From Acidovorax sp. sic0104 (GTDB lineage Bacteria > Pseudomonadota > Gammaproteobacteria > Burkholderiales > Burkholderiaceae_C), in the NCBI RefSeq assembly GCF_019219095.1, contig NZ_JAHUWH010000005.1, positions 1 to 64,000 of the forward strand: a stretch of 64,000 nt of DNA, read 5' to 3'. Of the stretch, positions 1 to 8,262 are shown piece by piece (the first letter of the stretch is position 1; the number at the start of each line of letters is the position of its first letter). Position numbers and translations under genes: made by a program. The notes under the pieces are model-generated. The model saw only the letters and a list, made by a program, of their open reading frames with translations, ran no database searches and was not told the origin of the DNA.

Positions 1-438
1 CACTCGCCATCAAACGCCCACGCTTATCGGCTGTATGTTTTTAATGAACCGGATCACAAATCAGACCAGAGTCTTTCTTTGCTTTCCCGACTTAGCTGCG
101 ATCAGCTGAGCCTTGAATTCTAGCACAGTTTTTGAAGAACTGTCAAACTTTTGAAAACTTTTTTTGTTTTCATCACCGATCAAATTCTGCATCTCTCGAC
201 ACAACCTCCGATCAGCGAAGCCTTGAATTATATACCGGTTTTTACACCGCAATCAACTCAAAACCAAACTTTTTTCCCCGCAACCTTCAGATCCAACCAG
301 CAACCAGAGCATTCGCCCCAACCACCACCCAGACCTCGACAACTCCTGCAATCTGCAGCAACTGTCTCAGTAGCGAAGCCCTCGACTATAGCACCGTTTC
401 GAAGCATTGCGCAAGGGTTGAGAAGAAATCTCGCTTTC
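1..438. other. Non-coding, AT-richer left edge
   Basis: No credible gene is visible in these 438 bases 3' of gshB. Short open frames exist on both strands, but they lack a family signature, a ribosome binding site and the codon bias of the neighbours. The stretch from about 60 to 340 is clearly less GC-rich than the rest of the window, with several T and A runs. It contains three related direct repeats, listed separately. In many Burkholderiales gshB is followed by a manX-ptsH-ptsI cluster; nothing of it is seen within this distance. Confidence 0.6.
100..404 (+). repeat. Three degenerate ~36-nt direct repeats
   Basis: Copies lie at about 100-137, 210-245 and 366-404. The shared core reads AGC(T/G)(G/A)AGCC, then TTGAATT or a variant, then a TATA/CTAG-like stretch, and ends in a GTTTTT-like run. 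Copies 1 and 2 agree at most positions of their first 23 bases; copy 3 is more diverged. Spacing is 110 and about 158 nt. I do not recognise the element. Confidence 0.5.
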
Positions 439-1395
439 TTACTTGCCATGTGCAGCCATGGCCGCTTCCAGCGCATCAATGAAGAGCGCAGCGACATCGC
501 ATCCTGTCTGGTCGAAAATCTCCTGGAAGCAGGTGGGACTGGTGACATTGATCTCAGTCACGCAGTCTCCTATCACGTCCACGCCTGCCAGCAGCAACCC
601 ACGTTCATGCAGGATGGGCCCCAGTGCCTCGCCGATTTCCTGATCACGCGCGGACAGGGGGCGGGCAACACCTTTGCCGCCAGCGGCCAGATTGCCGCGC
701 ACTTCCGTACCTTGGGGGATGCGCGCCAGGCAGTAGGGCACGGGCTTGCCGCCGATGACCAACACGCGCTTATCGCCGTCGATGATCTCTGGCAGAAACT
801 TCTGCACCATCACGCTTTGCGTGCCGTTGCGGTTCAGCGTTTCGGTGATGCTGCCTAGGTTCAGGCCGTCCGGCCCCACGCGGAAGATGCCCATGCCGCC
901 CATGCCGTCCAGTGGCTTGAGGATGATGTCGCGGTGTTCTGCATGGAACGCGCGGATGTCCGCAGGGTTGCGCGTGACCAGTGTCGGCCCGATGAACTGC
1001 GGAAACTCCATGATGGCCAGTTTCTCAGGGTGGTCGCGCAAAGCCCGCGGCTTGTTGAACACCCGGGCGCCGTCGCGCTCTGCCTGCTCCAGCAGGTGGG
1101 TGGCGTAGAAGTACTCGCTATCGAAGGGTGGGTCCTTGCGCATCAGCACCGCGTCGAACTCCACCAGCGCCGCTGTGCGCTGGGGCTGCGCCTCGTACCA
1201 GTCGATGGCATCTCCCGTCAGGCGGATGTCGGTGACCTGGGCCACAACCTTGCTGCCGCGCTGCCAGGAGATGTGCTGCGGCTCACACACGGCCAACGCA
1301 TGACCCCGGCCCTGGGCCTCGCGCATCATGGCGAAGGTGGTGTCCTTATAGATCTTGAAGCTGTCCAGGGGATCGGCAATGAAGAGCAGGGTCAT
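439..1395 (-). CDS. gshB: Glutathione synthetase
   Basis: This is the ATP-dependent ligase that joins gamma-glutamylcysteine to glycine in the second step of glutathione synthesis, in the cytosol. The 318-residue product has the family's usual length. The N-terminus (MTLLFIADPLDSFKIYKDT) is typical, followed by the central ATP-grasp region with the flexible glycine-rich loop LDGMGGMGIF and the C-terminal EINVTSPTCFQE signature. The ATG at 1395 aligns with the family start. It lies 145 bp downstream of benE with a likely promoter in the gap. gshA, the first-step gene, lies about 4 kb away on the same strand, separated by benE and kup. Confidence 0.97.
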   Translation of the reverse strand: MTLLFIADPLDSFKIYKDTTFAMMREAQGRGHALAVCEPQHISWQRGSKVVAQVTDIRLTGDAIDWYEAQPQRTAALVEFDAVLMRKDPPFDSEYFYATHLLEQAERDGARVFNKPRALRDHPEKLAIMEFPQFIGPTLVTRNPADIRAFHAEHRDIILKPLDGMGGMGIFRVGPDGLNLGSITETLNRNGTQSVMVQKFLPEIIDGDKRVLVIGGKPVPYCLARIPQGTEVRGNLAAGGKGVARPLSARDQEIGEALGPILHERGLLLAGVDVIGDCVTEINVTSPTCFQEIFDQTGCDVAALFIDALEAAMAAHGK

Positions 1396-1455
1396 GGTGT
1401 CGGGATATCAGAAAACGCTGGAGGGGTGCGCGGCCCGTGCAGGCCATGCCGTGTG

Positions 1456-1484
1456 TATCTATATATATATGTAGGGAAAGCCAA
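1456..1484 (-). promoter_or_regulatory. Putative sigma-70 promoter of gshB
   Basis: On the minus strand TTGGCT (1479-1484) is followed, after a 17-nt spacer, by TAGATA (1456-1461) within a striking run of alternating T and A (TATATATATA). It is the only AT-rich stretch between benE and gshB and lies about 60 nt upstream of the gshB start. Both hexamers are imperfect. Confidence 0.45.
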
Positions 1485-1540
1485 TCCGGCGCGTCCCGAA
1501 ACCGAGACGGTGCCGCTTCCGCTGCCGCTGGGCGGGGGCA

Positions 1541-2728
1541 TCAAACCCCTCGGGCCGGTGCGCGCCTGTACTGTTGCACAAATAGCGCAAAGCTGCCCGC
1601 GACCACACCCCAAAAGGCAGATCCGACGCCGGCTATTACCACGCCGCTCAGCGTGACCAGAAAGGTGATCAATGCCGCCTCGCGGTGCTGCTCGTCCCGG
1701 ATGGCCACGGCCAGGCCATTGCCGATGGTGCCAAGCAGGGCCAGGCCGGCGATGGCGATCACGAGTTCTTTGGGAAACGCCGTGAGCAGACCGGTGATCA
1801 CCGCGCCGAACAGGCCGATAGCGACGTAGAGCGCGCCGCAAGAGACAGCCGCCGTATAGCGGCGCCGGCGGTCCTCGTGCGCCTCGGGGCCCATGCACAT
1901 GGCGGCGGTAATGGCACTGAAGTTCAGCGCAAATGCGCCGAACGGCGCCAGGACCAGCGTCGCCAGCCCCGTGAGCGTGATGAGGCGGGAGATCGGCAGG
2001 TCGTAGCCCGAGGCACGAATCACCGCCACGCCCGGCAGGTTCTGCGAGGCCATCGTGACCACGAACAGCGGCAACGCCAGGCTGATGGCGGCCGCGAGGC
2101 TGAACTCAGGCGCTGTGAACACCGGCATCGCGAGTTCCAGGTGCACGGCAGACCAAGCCATCTGCCCCTGCAGGGCCGCAAAGACGACGGCGACCGCCAG
2201 TGTTATGACCACCGCGTAGCGCGCCGCAAACTTGCGGGCAAAGAGGTAGACGACCAGCATGGTCAGTACCAGCGGCAACGCCGTCTGCGCCGCCGCAAAC
2301 GCCTGCAGCCCGAACCGCGCCAACACACCGGCCAGCAGCGCGGCAGCGATCTCCATGGGAATGCGGTTCATGACGCGCTCGAACCACCCGGTCATCCCCG
2401 CCAGCGCGACCAATGCAGCGCTGACCATGAACGCACCCACCGCCTCGCCCATGCTGAAGCCGCCCGCCAGGCCCGCAGTGGCCAGCACCGCAGCACCCGG
2501 CGTGGACCAGGCAATCATCACGGGTTTGCGCAGCAGCAACGACGGCACCAGCGAGCACAGCCCCATGCCCAGGCCCAGAGCCCACATCCAGGAGGTGATC
2601 TGCGCCGGCGTGGCACCGAAGGCCTGTGCGGCCTGGAACACGATGGCGACGGAGCTCGTGAAGCCCACCAACACCGCCACGAAGCCCGCAGTGAACGCCG
2701 ACAGGCTCAGGTCTTTGAAGAATTGCAT
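1541..2728 (-). CDS. benE: Benzoate/H+ symporter family transporter BenE
   Basis: An inner-membrane protein of the BenE family, related to the nucleobase/ascorbate transporter fold, proposed to import benzoate with protons. The 395 residues form about a dozen hydrophobic segments from residue 8 to near the C-terminus. The N-terminal pattern (FTAGFVAVLVGFTSSVAIVFQAA), the WSTPGAA loop near residue 74 and the MASQNLPG motif near residue 225 are typical. No catabolic ben or cat genes lie nearby, so the substrate is inferred from family alone. It is read toward gshB, 145 bp away; the upstream gap to kup holds an interspersed repeat. Confidence 0.9.
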   Translation of the reverse strand: MQFFKDLSLSAFTAGFVAVLVGFTSSVAIVFQAAQAFGATPAQITSWMWALGLGMGLCSLVPSLLLRKPVMIAWSTPGAAVLATAGLAGGFSMGEAVGAFMVSAALVALAGMTGWFERVMNRIPMEIAAALLAGVLARFGLQAFAAAQTALPLVLTMLVVYLFARKFAARYAVVITLAVAVVFAALQGQMAWSAVHLELAMPVFTAPEFSLAAAISLALPLFVVTMASQNLPGVAVIRASGYDLPISRLITLTGLATLVLAPFGAFALNFSAITAAMCMGPEAHEDRRRRYTAAVSCGALYVAIGLFGAVITGLLTAFPKELVIAIAGLALLGTIGNGLAVAIRDEQHREAALITFLVTLSGVVIAGVGSAFWGVVAGSFALFVQQYRRAPARGV

Positions 2729-2766
2729 GGCATGAATTCTGGCACCCAGATCTGAGCACCACGATT

Positions 2767-2820
2767 GCTATGCTTTATATAGCTACCAGCGCTTACGGGG
2801 AAAGCGCTGGAGGCCAAAAC
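2767..2820 (+). repeat. TTGATAGCT-family interspersed repeat, copy A
   Basis: An intergenic copy between benE and kup. It starts GCTATGC, runs through ATAGCTACCAGCGCTT, has a loop ACGGGG, then AAAGCGCTGGAGGCCAAAAC. CCAGCGCTT and AAGCGCTGG form a perfect 9-bp stem. The same layout recurs at 9729, 11443, 20817 and 42780 and inside several genes. Confidence 0.8.
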
Positions 2821-2854
2821 TCACAAATCCAGACGGTATCCCGACTCGCCGCAA

Positions 2855-4723
2855 TCAGATTTCGATCTTGGAGCCCAGCTCAACCACCGCGTTGTTTGGC
2901 AGGTGCAGGAAATCCGCCGCGCCGCTGGCGTTGTGGTGCATCTGGGCAAAAAGCTTCTCGCGCCAGGGGGCCATGCCGCTGCCGATGGTGGGGATGACGG
3001 TATCGCGGGAGAGGAAATAGCTCGTCGTCATGGGTTCGAGTTCACAGCCACGGCCCCGCAGCAGCTCCAGCGCGCGCGGCACATCGGGGTCGTTCTTGAA
3101 GCCGTAGTGGATCACCACCTGCCAGCAGTCGTGGCCCAGCGACTCGACCTGCAGGCGCTTGTCCAGCCCGATCCAGGGCGTCTCGTGGTTGTGCACGGTG
3201 ACGAACAGGTTCTGCTGGTGCAGCACCTTGTTGTGCTTGAGGTTGTGCAGCAGCGCATTGGGCACCGCGCCGGTCTCTGCGGTCAGGAACACAGCCGTGC
3301 CTTCCACCCGCGTGGGCGGGCTGATGAACACGGACTCCAGGAAGTCCTTGAGGTCGATGGCATCCGCGCGCAGCTTGTCGTTGAGCAGTCGGCGCCCTTC
3401 CTTCCAGGTCATCATGAAGGAGAACACGATGCCGCCGATCATGAGCGGGAACCAGCCACCCTGAAAGAGCTTGAGCAGGTTGGAGGCAAAGAAGGCCAGG
3501 TCCACCACGAAGAAGCAGCCCGTGGCGGCGATGCACAGCGCGAGCGGGTAGCCCCAGCCGTAGCGGATCACGAAGAAGGTCAGGATGGTGGTGATCAGCA
3601 TGTCCAGCGTCACGGCGATGCCGTAGGCGGCGGCCAGGTTGCTGGACGAGCGGAACATCACCACTGCCAGCACGATGGCCACAAACAGTCCCCAGTTGAC
3701 CAACGGCATGTAGATCTGGCCCGTGTCGCGCACGCTGGTGTGCTGGATGTTCAGGCGCGGCAGGTAGCCGAGCTGGATGGCCTGCTTGGTCACGCTGAAA
3801 GCGCCGGTGATGAGCGCCTGCGACGCGATCACCGTGGCCATGGTGGCCATGACGACCAGCGGGATCAGGGCCCAGTCAGGCGCCATCATGTAGAACGGGT
3901 TCTTGACGGCCTCGGGCTCGGCCAGCAGCAGCGCGCCCTGGCCGAAGTAGTTGAGCGTGAGCGCCGGCATCGCCACGCCGAACCACGCCAGGCGGATGGG
4001 CCGCTTGCCGAAGTGCCCCAGGTCGGCGTACAGCGCCTCGGCGCCGGTCACGCACAGCACCACCGCACCCAGGATGATGAAGCTGGTACCCGGGTTGGCC
4101 CACATGAAGCCCAGCGCATGGTGCGGGCTCAGCGCCCACAGGATCTCGGGGTGCCCGACGATGTGCGAGACGCCCAGGGCCGCGATGCTGATGAACCAGA
4201 TCAGCGTGATGGGCCCGAAGAACTTGCCGATGCCGCCCGTGCCGCGCTTTTGCACGACGAAGAGGCAGAACAGCACGACCAGGGTGAGGGGGATCACATA
4301 CTGCTTGAAGTGGGGGGACACCACCTCCAGCCCCTCCACCGCGGACAGCACCGAGATGGCGGGCGTGATGACCCCGTCGCCATAGAACAGCGACGTGCCG
4401 AAAATGCCCACGCCCAGCAGCAGCGCGCGCAGCCGGGGCTTGTCCTTCACGGCCTGAGAGGCCAGGGCGAGCATGGCGATGAGCCCGCCTTCACCGTGGT
4501 TGTCGGCCCGCAGCACCAGCACCACGTACTTGAGCGACACGATGACCGTGAGCGTCCAGAAGAAGATGGAGAGGATGCCGTAGATGTTGGCCTGGGTGAA
4601 CGGCACGTGGCCCGACCCGAACACCTCCTTCATGGCATACAGCACGCTCGTGCCGATATCGCCATACACAACACCGATGGCGCCCAGCGTGAGCGCTGCG
4701 AGCGATGATTTGGAGCTTTGCAC
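2855..4723 (-). CDS. kup: Potassium uptake protein Kup
   Basis: A low-affinity K+/H+ symporter of the inner membrane (KUP/HAK/KT family). The protein begins with the family signature [19 protein letters not shown], continues with about twelve membrane segments and ends in a soluble C-terminal domain of about 170 residues. I chose the GTG at 4723 ([11 protein letters not shown], 622 residues) because it matches the family's usual N-terminus and length. An in-frame ATG at 4834 would add 37 residues of low-complexity sequence with no family support. The neighbours trkH and trkA are also K+ uptake genes. Confidence 0.95.
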   Translation of the reverse strand: MQSSKSSLAALTLGAIGVVYGDIGTSVLYAMKEVFGSGHVPFTQANIYGILSIFFWTLTVIVSLKYVVLVLRADNHGEGGLIAMLALASQAVKDKPRLRALLLGVGIFGTSLFYGDGVITPAISVLSAVEGLEVVSPHFKQYVIPLTLVVLFCLFVVQKRGTGGIGKFFGPITLIWFISIAALGVSHIVGHPEILWALSPHHALGFMWANPGTSFIILGAVVLCVTGAEALYADLGHFGKRPIRLAWFGVAMPALTLNYFGQGALLLAEPEAVKNPFYMMAPDWALIPLVVMATMATVIASQALITGAFSVTKQAIQLGYLPRLNIQHTSVRDTGQIYMPLVNWGLFVAIVLAVVMFRSSSNLAAAYGIAVTLDMLITTILTFFVIRYGWGYPLALCIAATGCFFVVDLAFFASNLLKLFQGGWFPLMIGGIVFSFMMTWKEGRRLLNDKLRADAIDLKDFLESVFISPPTRVEGTAVFLTAETGAVPNALLHNLKHNKVLHQQNLFVTVHNHETPWIGLDKRLQVESLGHDCWQVVIHYGFKNDPDVPRALELLRGRGCELEPMTTSYFLSRDTVIPTIGSGMAPWREKLFAQMHHNASGAADFLHLPNNAVVELGSKIEI

Positions 4724-4900
4724 TGACCAGCCCCGCGCCGGATCTGGCGGGGTTCCGTTACTTTTGGGAACGCTATTGTGCGCCTGTGCCCCCCGCCGCG
4801 TCTGGAGGGCTTGCACTATGTTGCAGCGCAGCAACTCGTCGGTGATTCACGGCTTGGCAGCGCACCGCAGACATGGCATGGCCGCAACGGCAGCGCCACG

Positions 4901-4929
4901 CAAGCCTTCGACAGGCTCAGCCCGAACGG
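4901..4929 (+). repeat. CTTCGACAGGCTCAG-type short repeat
   Basis: The stretch reads CAAGCCTTCGACAGGCTCAG then CCCGAACGG. I recognise this word as a short imperfect repeat common between genes of many proteobacteria. One copy is present, between kup and the gshA-associated repeat. Confidence 0.55.
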
Positions 4930-5004
4930 TGTGAACGGTGTGGAGTTATTGCGCGCAACTCCGTCACAGCGATCCATTGCGTTGCGCGCGCCACCCAGGT
5001 GCAT

Positions 5005-5103
5005 AAAACTGGCGCGGCCAAGGCCAGTGCACCCGTGGAATTGGCTTTGCCAGGCCACGGGGTGCGTCCCCCGTGGGGAAGGCGCGCAGCGCCTCAGGGG
5101 GGC
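5005..5103 (-). repeat. GC-rich gene-3' repeat, gshA copy
   Basis: Read on the minus strand, directly after the gshA stop, the element runs CCCCCCTGAGGCGCTGCGCG CCTT, then CCCC..GGGGGACGCACC, CGTGGCCTGGCAAAGCCA, CCACGGGTGCACTGGC and GGCCGCGCCAGTTT. AGGCGC/GCGCCT forms a perfect short hairpin and TGGC..GCCA another. The purK copy at 28468 matches it over almost the whole length. The 388-nt gap between kup and gshA otherwise holds nothing recognisable. Confidence 0.8.
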
Positions 5104-5111
5104 CATTCACC

Positions 5112-6407
5112 TCAGTCGTAGACCTCGGCGTCGGGGTTGGTGGCCTCCAGTTCGTAGCTGGCGGCCAGCATGGCCAGGCGCGCCACCACGCCGTACATGT
5201 AGAAACGATTGGGCGCGCTCACACCGGGGCGCACGCCGGGCTGGGGCATGTGGGTGCTGTGCTCGAAGGCCAGTGGCACAAAGCTCGCTCCCGGGGCGTT
5301 CAGGTTCTCGTCCACGCCGCGCTCGGCATGCATGCGGTAGAAGCCGCCGACCACATAGCGGTCCATCATGTAGACCACGGGTTCGGCCACGGCCTCGTGC
5401 ACCCGCTCCTGCGTCAGCACGCCTTCCTGGATGATGAGGTCGCTGACCGGCTGGCCGTCCTTGATGACCGCCATCTTGTTCCTGGTCTTGCGGTTGACCG
5501 CGTCCAGCTCCTTGGCATCGCGCACGGTCATGATGCCCATGCCGTAGGTGCCGTTGTTGGCCTTGACGATGACGAAGGGCTTTTCGTTGATGCCGTATTC
5601 CTTGTACTTGCGGCGCACCTTGGTCAGCAGCGCATCCACCGTGGTCTGCAGCTTGTCCATGCCTTTGTCCTCGGCAAAGTCCACGCCGTCGCACTGGCTG
5701 TACATGGGGTTCACGAGCCAGGGGTCGATTCCCAGCATCTTGCCGAAGCGCTTGGCCACCTCTTCATAGTTCTTGAAGTGGGTGCTCTTGCGGCGCACGC
5801 TCCAGCCCGCGTGCAGCGGGGGCAGCAGGTACTGCTCGTGGATGTCTTCCAGAATGCCGGGCGGGCCGGCGGAGAGATCATTGTTCAGCAGGATGGTGCA
5901 GGGGTCGAAGTCCTTGAGGCCCAGACGGCGCTTGGTGCGCACCACGGGCTCCAGCGTCACGGTGTCGCCGTTGGGCAGCTCGATCAGCGTGGGCTTCTTG
6001 ATCTCGGGGCTGATGGAGCCCACGCGCACGTTCAGGCCCGCCATGTTGAAGATGCGCTGCAGCTGCACCACGTTGGCCAGGTAGAAGGTGTTGCGCGTGT
6101 GGTTCTCGGGAATGATCAGGAGGTTGCGCGCCTCGGGGCAGATCTTCTCGATGGCAGCCATGGCGGCCTGCACGGCCAGGGGCAGCATCTCCTTGGTCAG
6201 GTTGTTCCAGCCGCCGGGGTACAGGTTGGTGTCCACGGGCGCCAGCTTGAAACCCGCATTGCGGATGTCCACCGAGGTGTAGAACGGCGGCGTGTGCTCC
6301 ATCCATTCCAGCCGGAACCAGCGTTCGATGGCGGGCATCGAGTCGAGAACGCGCTGTTCGAGTTCGTTGATCGGCCCCGTGAGGGCCGTGATGAGATGCG
6401 GAACCAT
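5112..6407 (-). CDS. gshA: Glutamate-cysteine ligase, proteobacterial type
   Basis: Catalyses the first, rate-limiting step of glutathione synthesis (L-glutamate + L-cysteine + ATP). The 431-residue product belongs to the GshA family found in Acidithiobacillus and beta-proteobacteria, which is unrelated in sequence to E. coli GshA. Recognisable stretches are MVPHLITALTGPINELEQRV at the start, KLAPVDTNLYPGGWNNL near residue 65 and IVKANNGTYGMG in the second half. I place the start at 6407 because the reading frame extends upstream only through low-complexity, non-conserved sequence. It ends in the GC-rich 3' repeat. trkH lies 189 bp upstream on the same strand. Confidence 0.93.
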   Translation of the reverse strand: MVPHLITALTGPINELEQRVLDSMPAIERWFRLEWMEHTPPFYTSVDIRNAGFKLAPVDTNLYPGGWNNLTKEMLPLAVQAAMAAIEKICPEARNLLIIPENHTRNTFYLANVVQLQRIFNMAGLNVRVGSISPEIKKPTLIELPNGDTVTLEPVVRTKRRLGLKDFDPCTILLNNDLSAGPPGILEDIHEQYLLPPLHAGWSVRRKSTHFKNYEEVAKRFGKMLGIDPWLVNPMYSQCDGVDFAEDKGMDKLQTTVDALLTKVRRKYKEYGINEKPFVIVKANNGTYGMGIMTVRDAKELDAVNRKTRNKMAVIKDGQPVSDLIIQEGVLTQERVHEAVAEPVVYMMDRYVVGGFYRMHAERGVDENLNAPGASFVPLAFEHSTHMPQPGVRPGVSAPNRFYMYGVVARLAMLAASYELEATNPDAEVYD

Positions 6408-6596
6408 AGATGCCCTCGGGAAGCAAATTGCGGACGAATTGTAGGGATTTGGGGCCGCCTTCCGGTTTCGCAAGGCGCCCCGGCACAAACCGGGGCCTTC
6501 CATTTCCAATTCGCTCGTGTCCAGGCGCGAAGCCGCAGGCAGTGCTGTAGCACGACAAGGCGAAGCAACGACGACACGGTGGATCGAGAAATGGAA

Positions 6597-8063
6597 TCAG
6601 CGGCGCCAAAAGGCCGGCGTGAGCAGGGCCATGAAACTCAGAATCTCCAGCCGCCCCAGCAGCATGGCCAGTGTGCACACCCAGATCTGAAAATCGGTCA
6701 ACACCGCGTAGTTGGACGCGGGGCCGACACTGCCCAGCCCCGGCCCCGCGCAATTCACGCTGGCCAGCACCACCGAGAACGCGGTCACCGGATCCAGGTC
6801 GGTCAGCAGCATCACCATCGACAGGCCAAAGACAGTGCCGCCATACACGAGCATGAAGGCCAGCACCGAGAAAATGACCCGGTTGTCCACCACGCCGCTG
6901 CCCAGCCGCACTGGCTGCACCGCGCGCGGGTGGACCAGGCGGTTCATCTCGCGGCGCGCCTGCTTGACCAAAATGAGCATGCGGACCATCTTGATGCCCC
7001 CACCCGTCGAGCCCGCGCTGGTGGCCACGCCCGACAGCAGCAGCATGAACACGGGCGCAAACACCGGCCAGGCGAGATAGTCCACCGTGGCATAGCCAGT
7101 GGTGGTGGCGAGCGACACCAAGTTGAACATGCCGTGGCGCAATGCCTCCAGCGGCGCATACACGCCTTTGGCCCACAGCAGCAGCGCCACCACCAGCCCA
7201 CCGCCGATCAGTGCAAACAGCGTGGCACGCAGCTCCGGGTCGCGCCAGAAACCGCCCCAGTGGCCCTTGCGAAACGCCACGAAGTACAGCGCAAAATTGC
7301 AGCTGGCCACCAGCATGAAGAAGATGCAGATCGCCTCCAGCAGCGGCGACTGGAAGTAGCCAAAGCTCAGGTCGTGCGAGGACAGCCCCCCCAGGCTCAC
7401 GGTCGTGAACATGTGCATCAGCGCATCCAGCGGCGCCATGCCCGCCGCCCAGTAGGCCAGGCCACACAACGCCGAAAACAGCGCATACACGCCCCACAGC
7501 CCCTTGGCCGTGCCGGTCATGCGTGGCGTAAGCTTGGTGTCTTTCAGCGGCCCCGCCGCCTCCGCCTTGAACAGCTGGCTGCCGCCCACGCCCAGCAGCG
7601 GCAGCACGGCCACCGCCAGGATCAGGATGCCCATGCCGCCCATCCACTGCAAAAAGGTGCGCCACACGTTCACCGACACCGGCAGCGCATCCAGCCCGGT
7701 GAGCACTGTGGAGCCCGTGGTGGTCAGCCCCGATACCGCCTCAAAATAGGCATGCGTGAAGGACAGCGGGTGCCCGGTGTGATGCCCCGCCAGCATCAGC
7801 GGCAGCGTGGCCGAAAGCGGCAAAAGCGCCCACACCAGCGACACCAGCATCACGCCGTGGCGCGGCTGCAGCTCCTGCCTGAACAGCCGCAGCCGCCACC
7901 ACAGCCACGCGCCCACCGCCATGGTGGCGGCCATGGCCACAGGGTACACGTGCCAGACCCCGTCGCGCGTCCACAGCGACACGGCCAGCGGCACCCCCAT
8001 CGACAGCGAGAAGATCATGACCAAGATGCCCAGCACACGCAGGACGGGAAACATGTCCGTCAT
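6597..8063 (-). CDS. trkH: Trk potassium uptake system, membrane subunit TrkH
   Basis: The pore-forming subunit of the Trk K+ channel/transporter. The 488-residue protein has the four-fold pore-loop architecture. The filter glycines are visible in TTTGST, TTVSLGGLSS, ATTTGYA and NCAGPGLGSVGP, each following a hydrophobic hairpin. The start at 8063 (MTDMFPVLRVLGIL) gives the family length; the in-frame extension to 8195 is low-complexity. The regulatory partner trkA lies 199 bp upstream in the same orientation, so the two encode a complete Trk system, although a GC-rich repeat separates them. Confidence 0.95.
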   Translation of the reverse strand: MTDMFPVLRVLGILVMIFSLSMGVPLAVSLWTRDGVWHVYPVAMAATMAVGAWLWWRLRLFRQELQPRHGVMLVSLVWALLPLSATLPLMLAGHHTGHPLSFTHAYFEAVSGLTTTGSTVLTGLDALPVSVNVWRTFLQWMGGMGILILAVAVLPLLGVGGSQLFKAEAAGPLKDTKLTPRMTGTAKGLWGVYALFSALCGLAYWAAGMAPLDALMHMFTTVSLGGLSSHDLSFGYFQSPLLEAICIFFMLVASCNFALYFVAFRKGHWGGFWRDPELRATLFALIGGGLVVALLLWAKGVYAPLEALRHGMFNLVSLATTTGYATVDYLAWPVFAPVFMLLLSGVATSAGSTGGGIKMVRMLILVKQARREMNRLVHPRAVQPVRLGSGVVDNRVIFSVLAFMLVYGGTVFGLSMVMLLTDLDPVTAFSVVLASVNCAGPGLGSVGPASNYAVLTDFQIWVCTLAMLLGRLEILSFMALLTPAFWRR

Positions 8064-8226
8064 GGCCGGCGCCCTGGGCCCATGGCCGCCAACATCGCAT
8101 GCAGCTGCCGATACTGGCGCAGCCCAGGCGATGGCCGCCGCGCAAGGGCCGCCGCGCTGCACAGCCGGCGCTTCACCTCCGTGCGCTGGCGGCATCCCCC
8201 TGCCCGCAGTGCGCAGCGCTGCGAGA

Positions 8227-8260
8227 GCGGGGGAAAGGCGCGAAGCGACTCAGGGGGGTG
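8227..8260 (-). repeat. GC-rich gene-3' repeat, trkA copy (5' part)
   Basis: On the minus strand, directly after the trkA stop, the sequence reads CACCCCCTGAGTCGCTTCGC then GCCTTTCCCCC. Only the first hairpin half of the element is recognisable; the following 160 nt up to trkH are GC-rich without clear homology to the other copies. Confidence 0.65.
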
Positions 8261-8262
8261 CA

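Noticed and set aside
132..858. Overlapping plus-strand open frames at the left edge as a possible gene
   Set aside because: No family resemblance, no ribosome binding site, a Pro/Gln/Ser-rich translation, and overlap with the 3' part of gshB in antisense.
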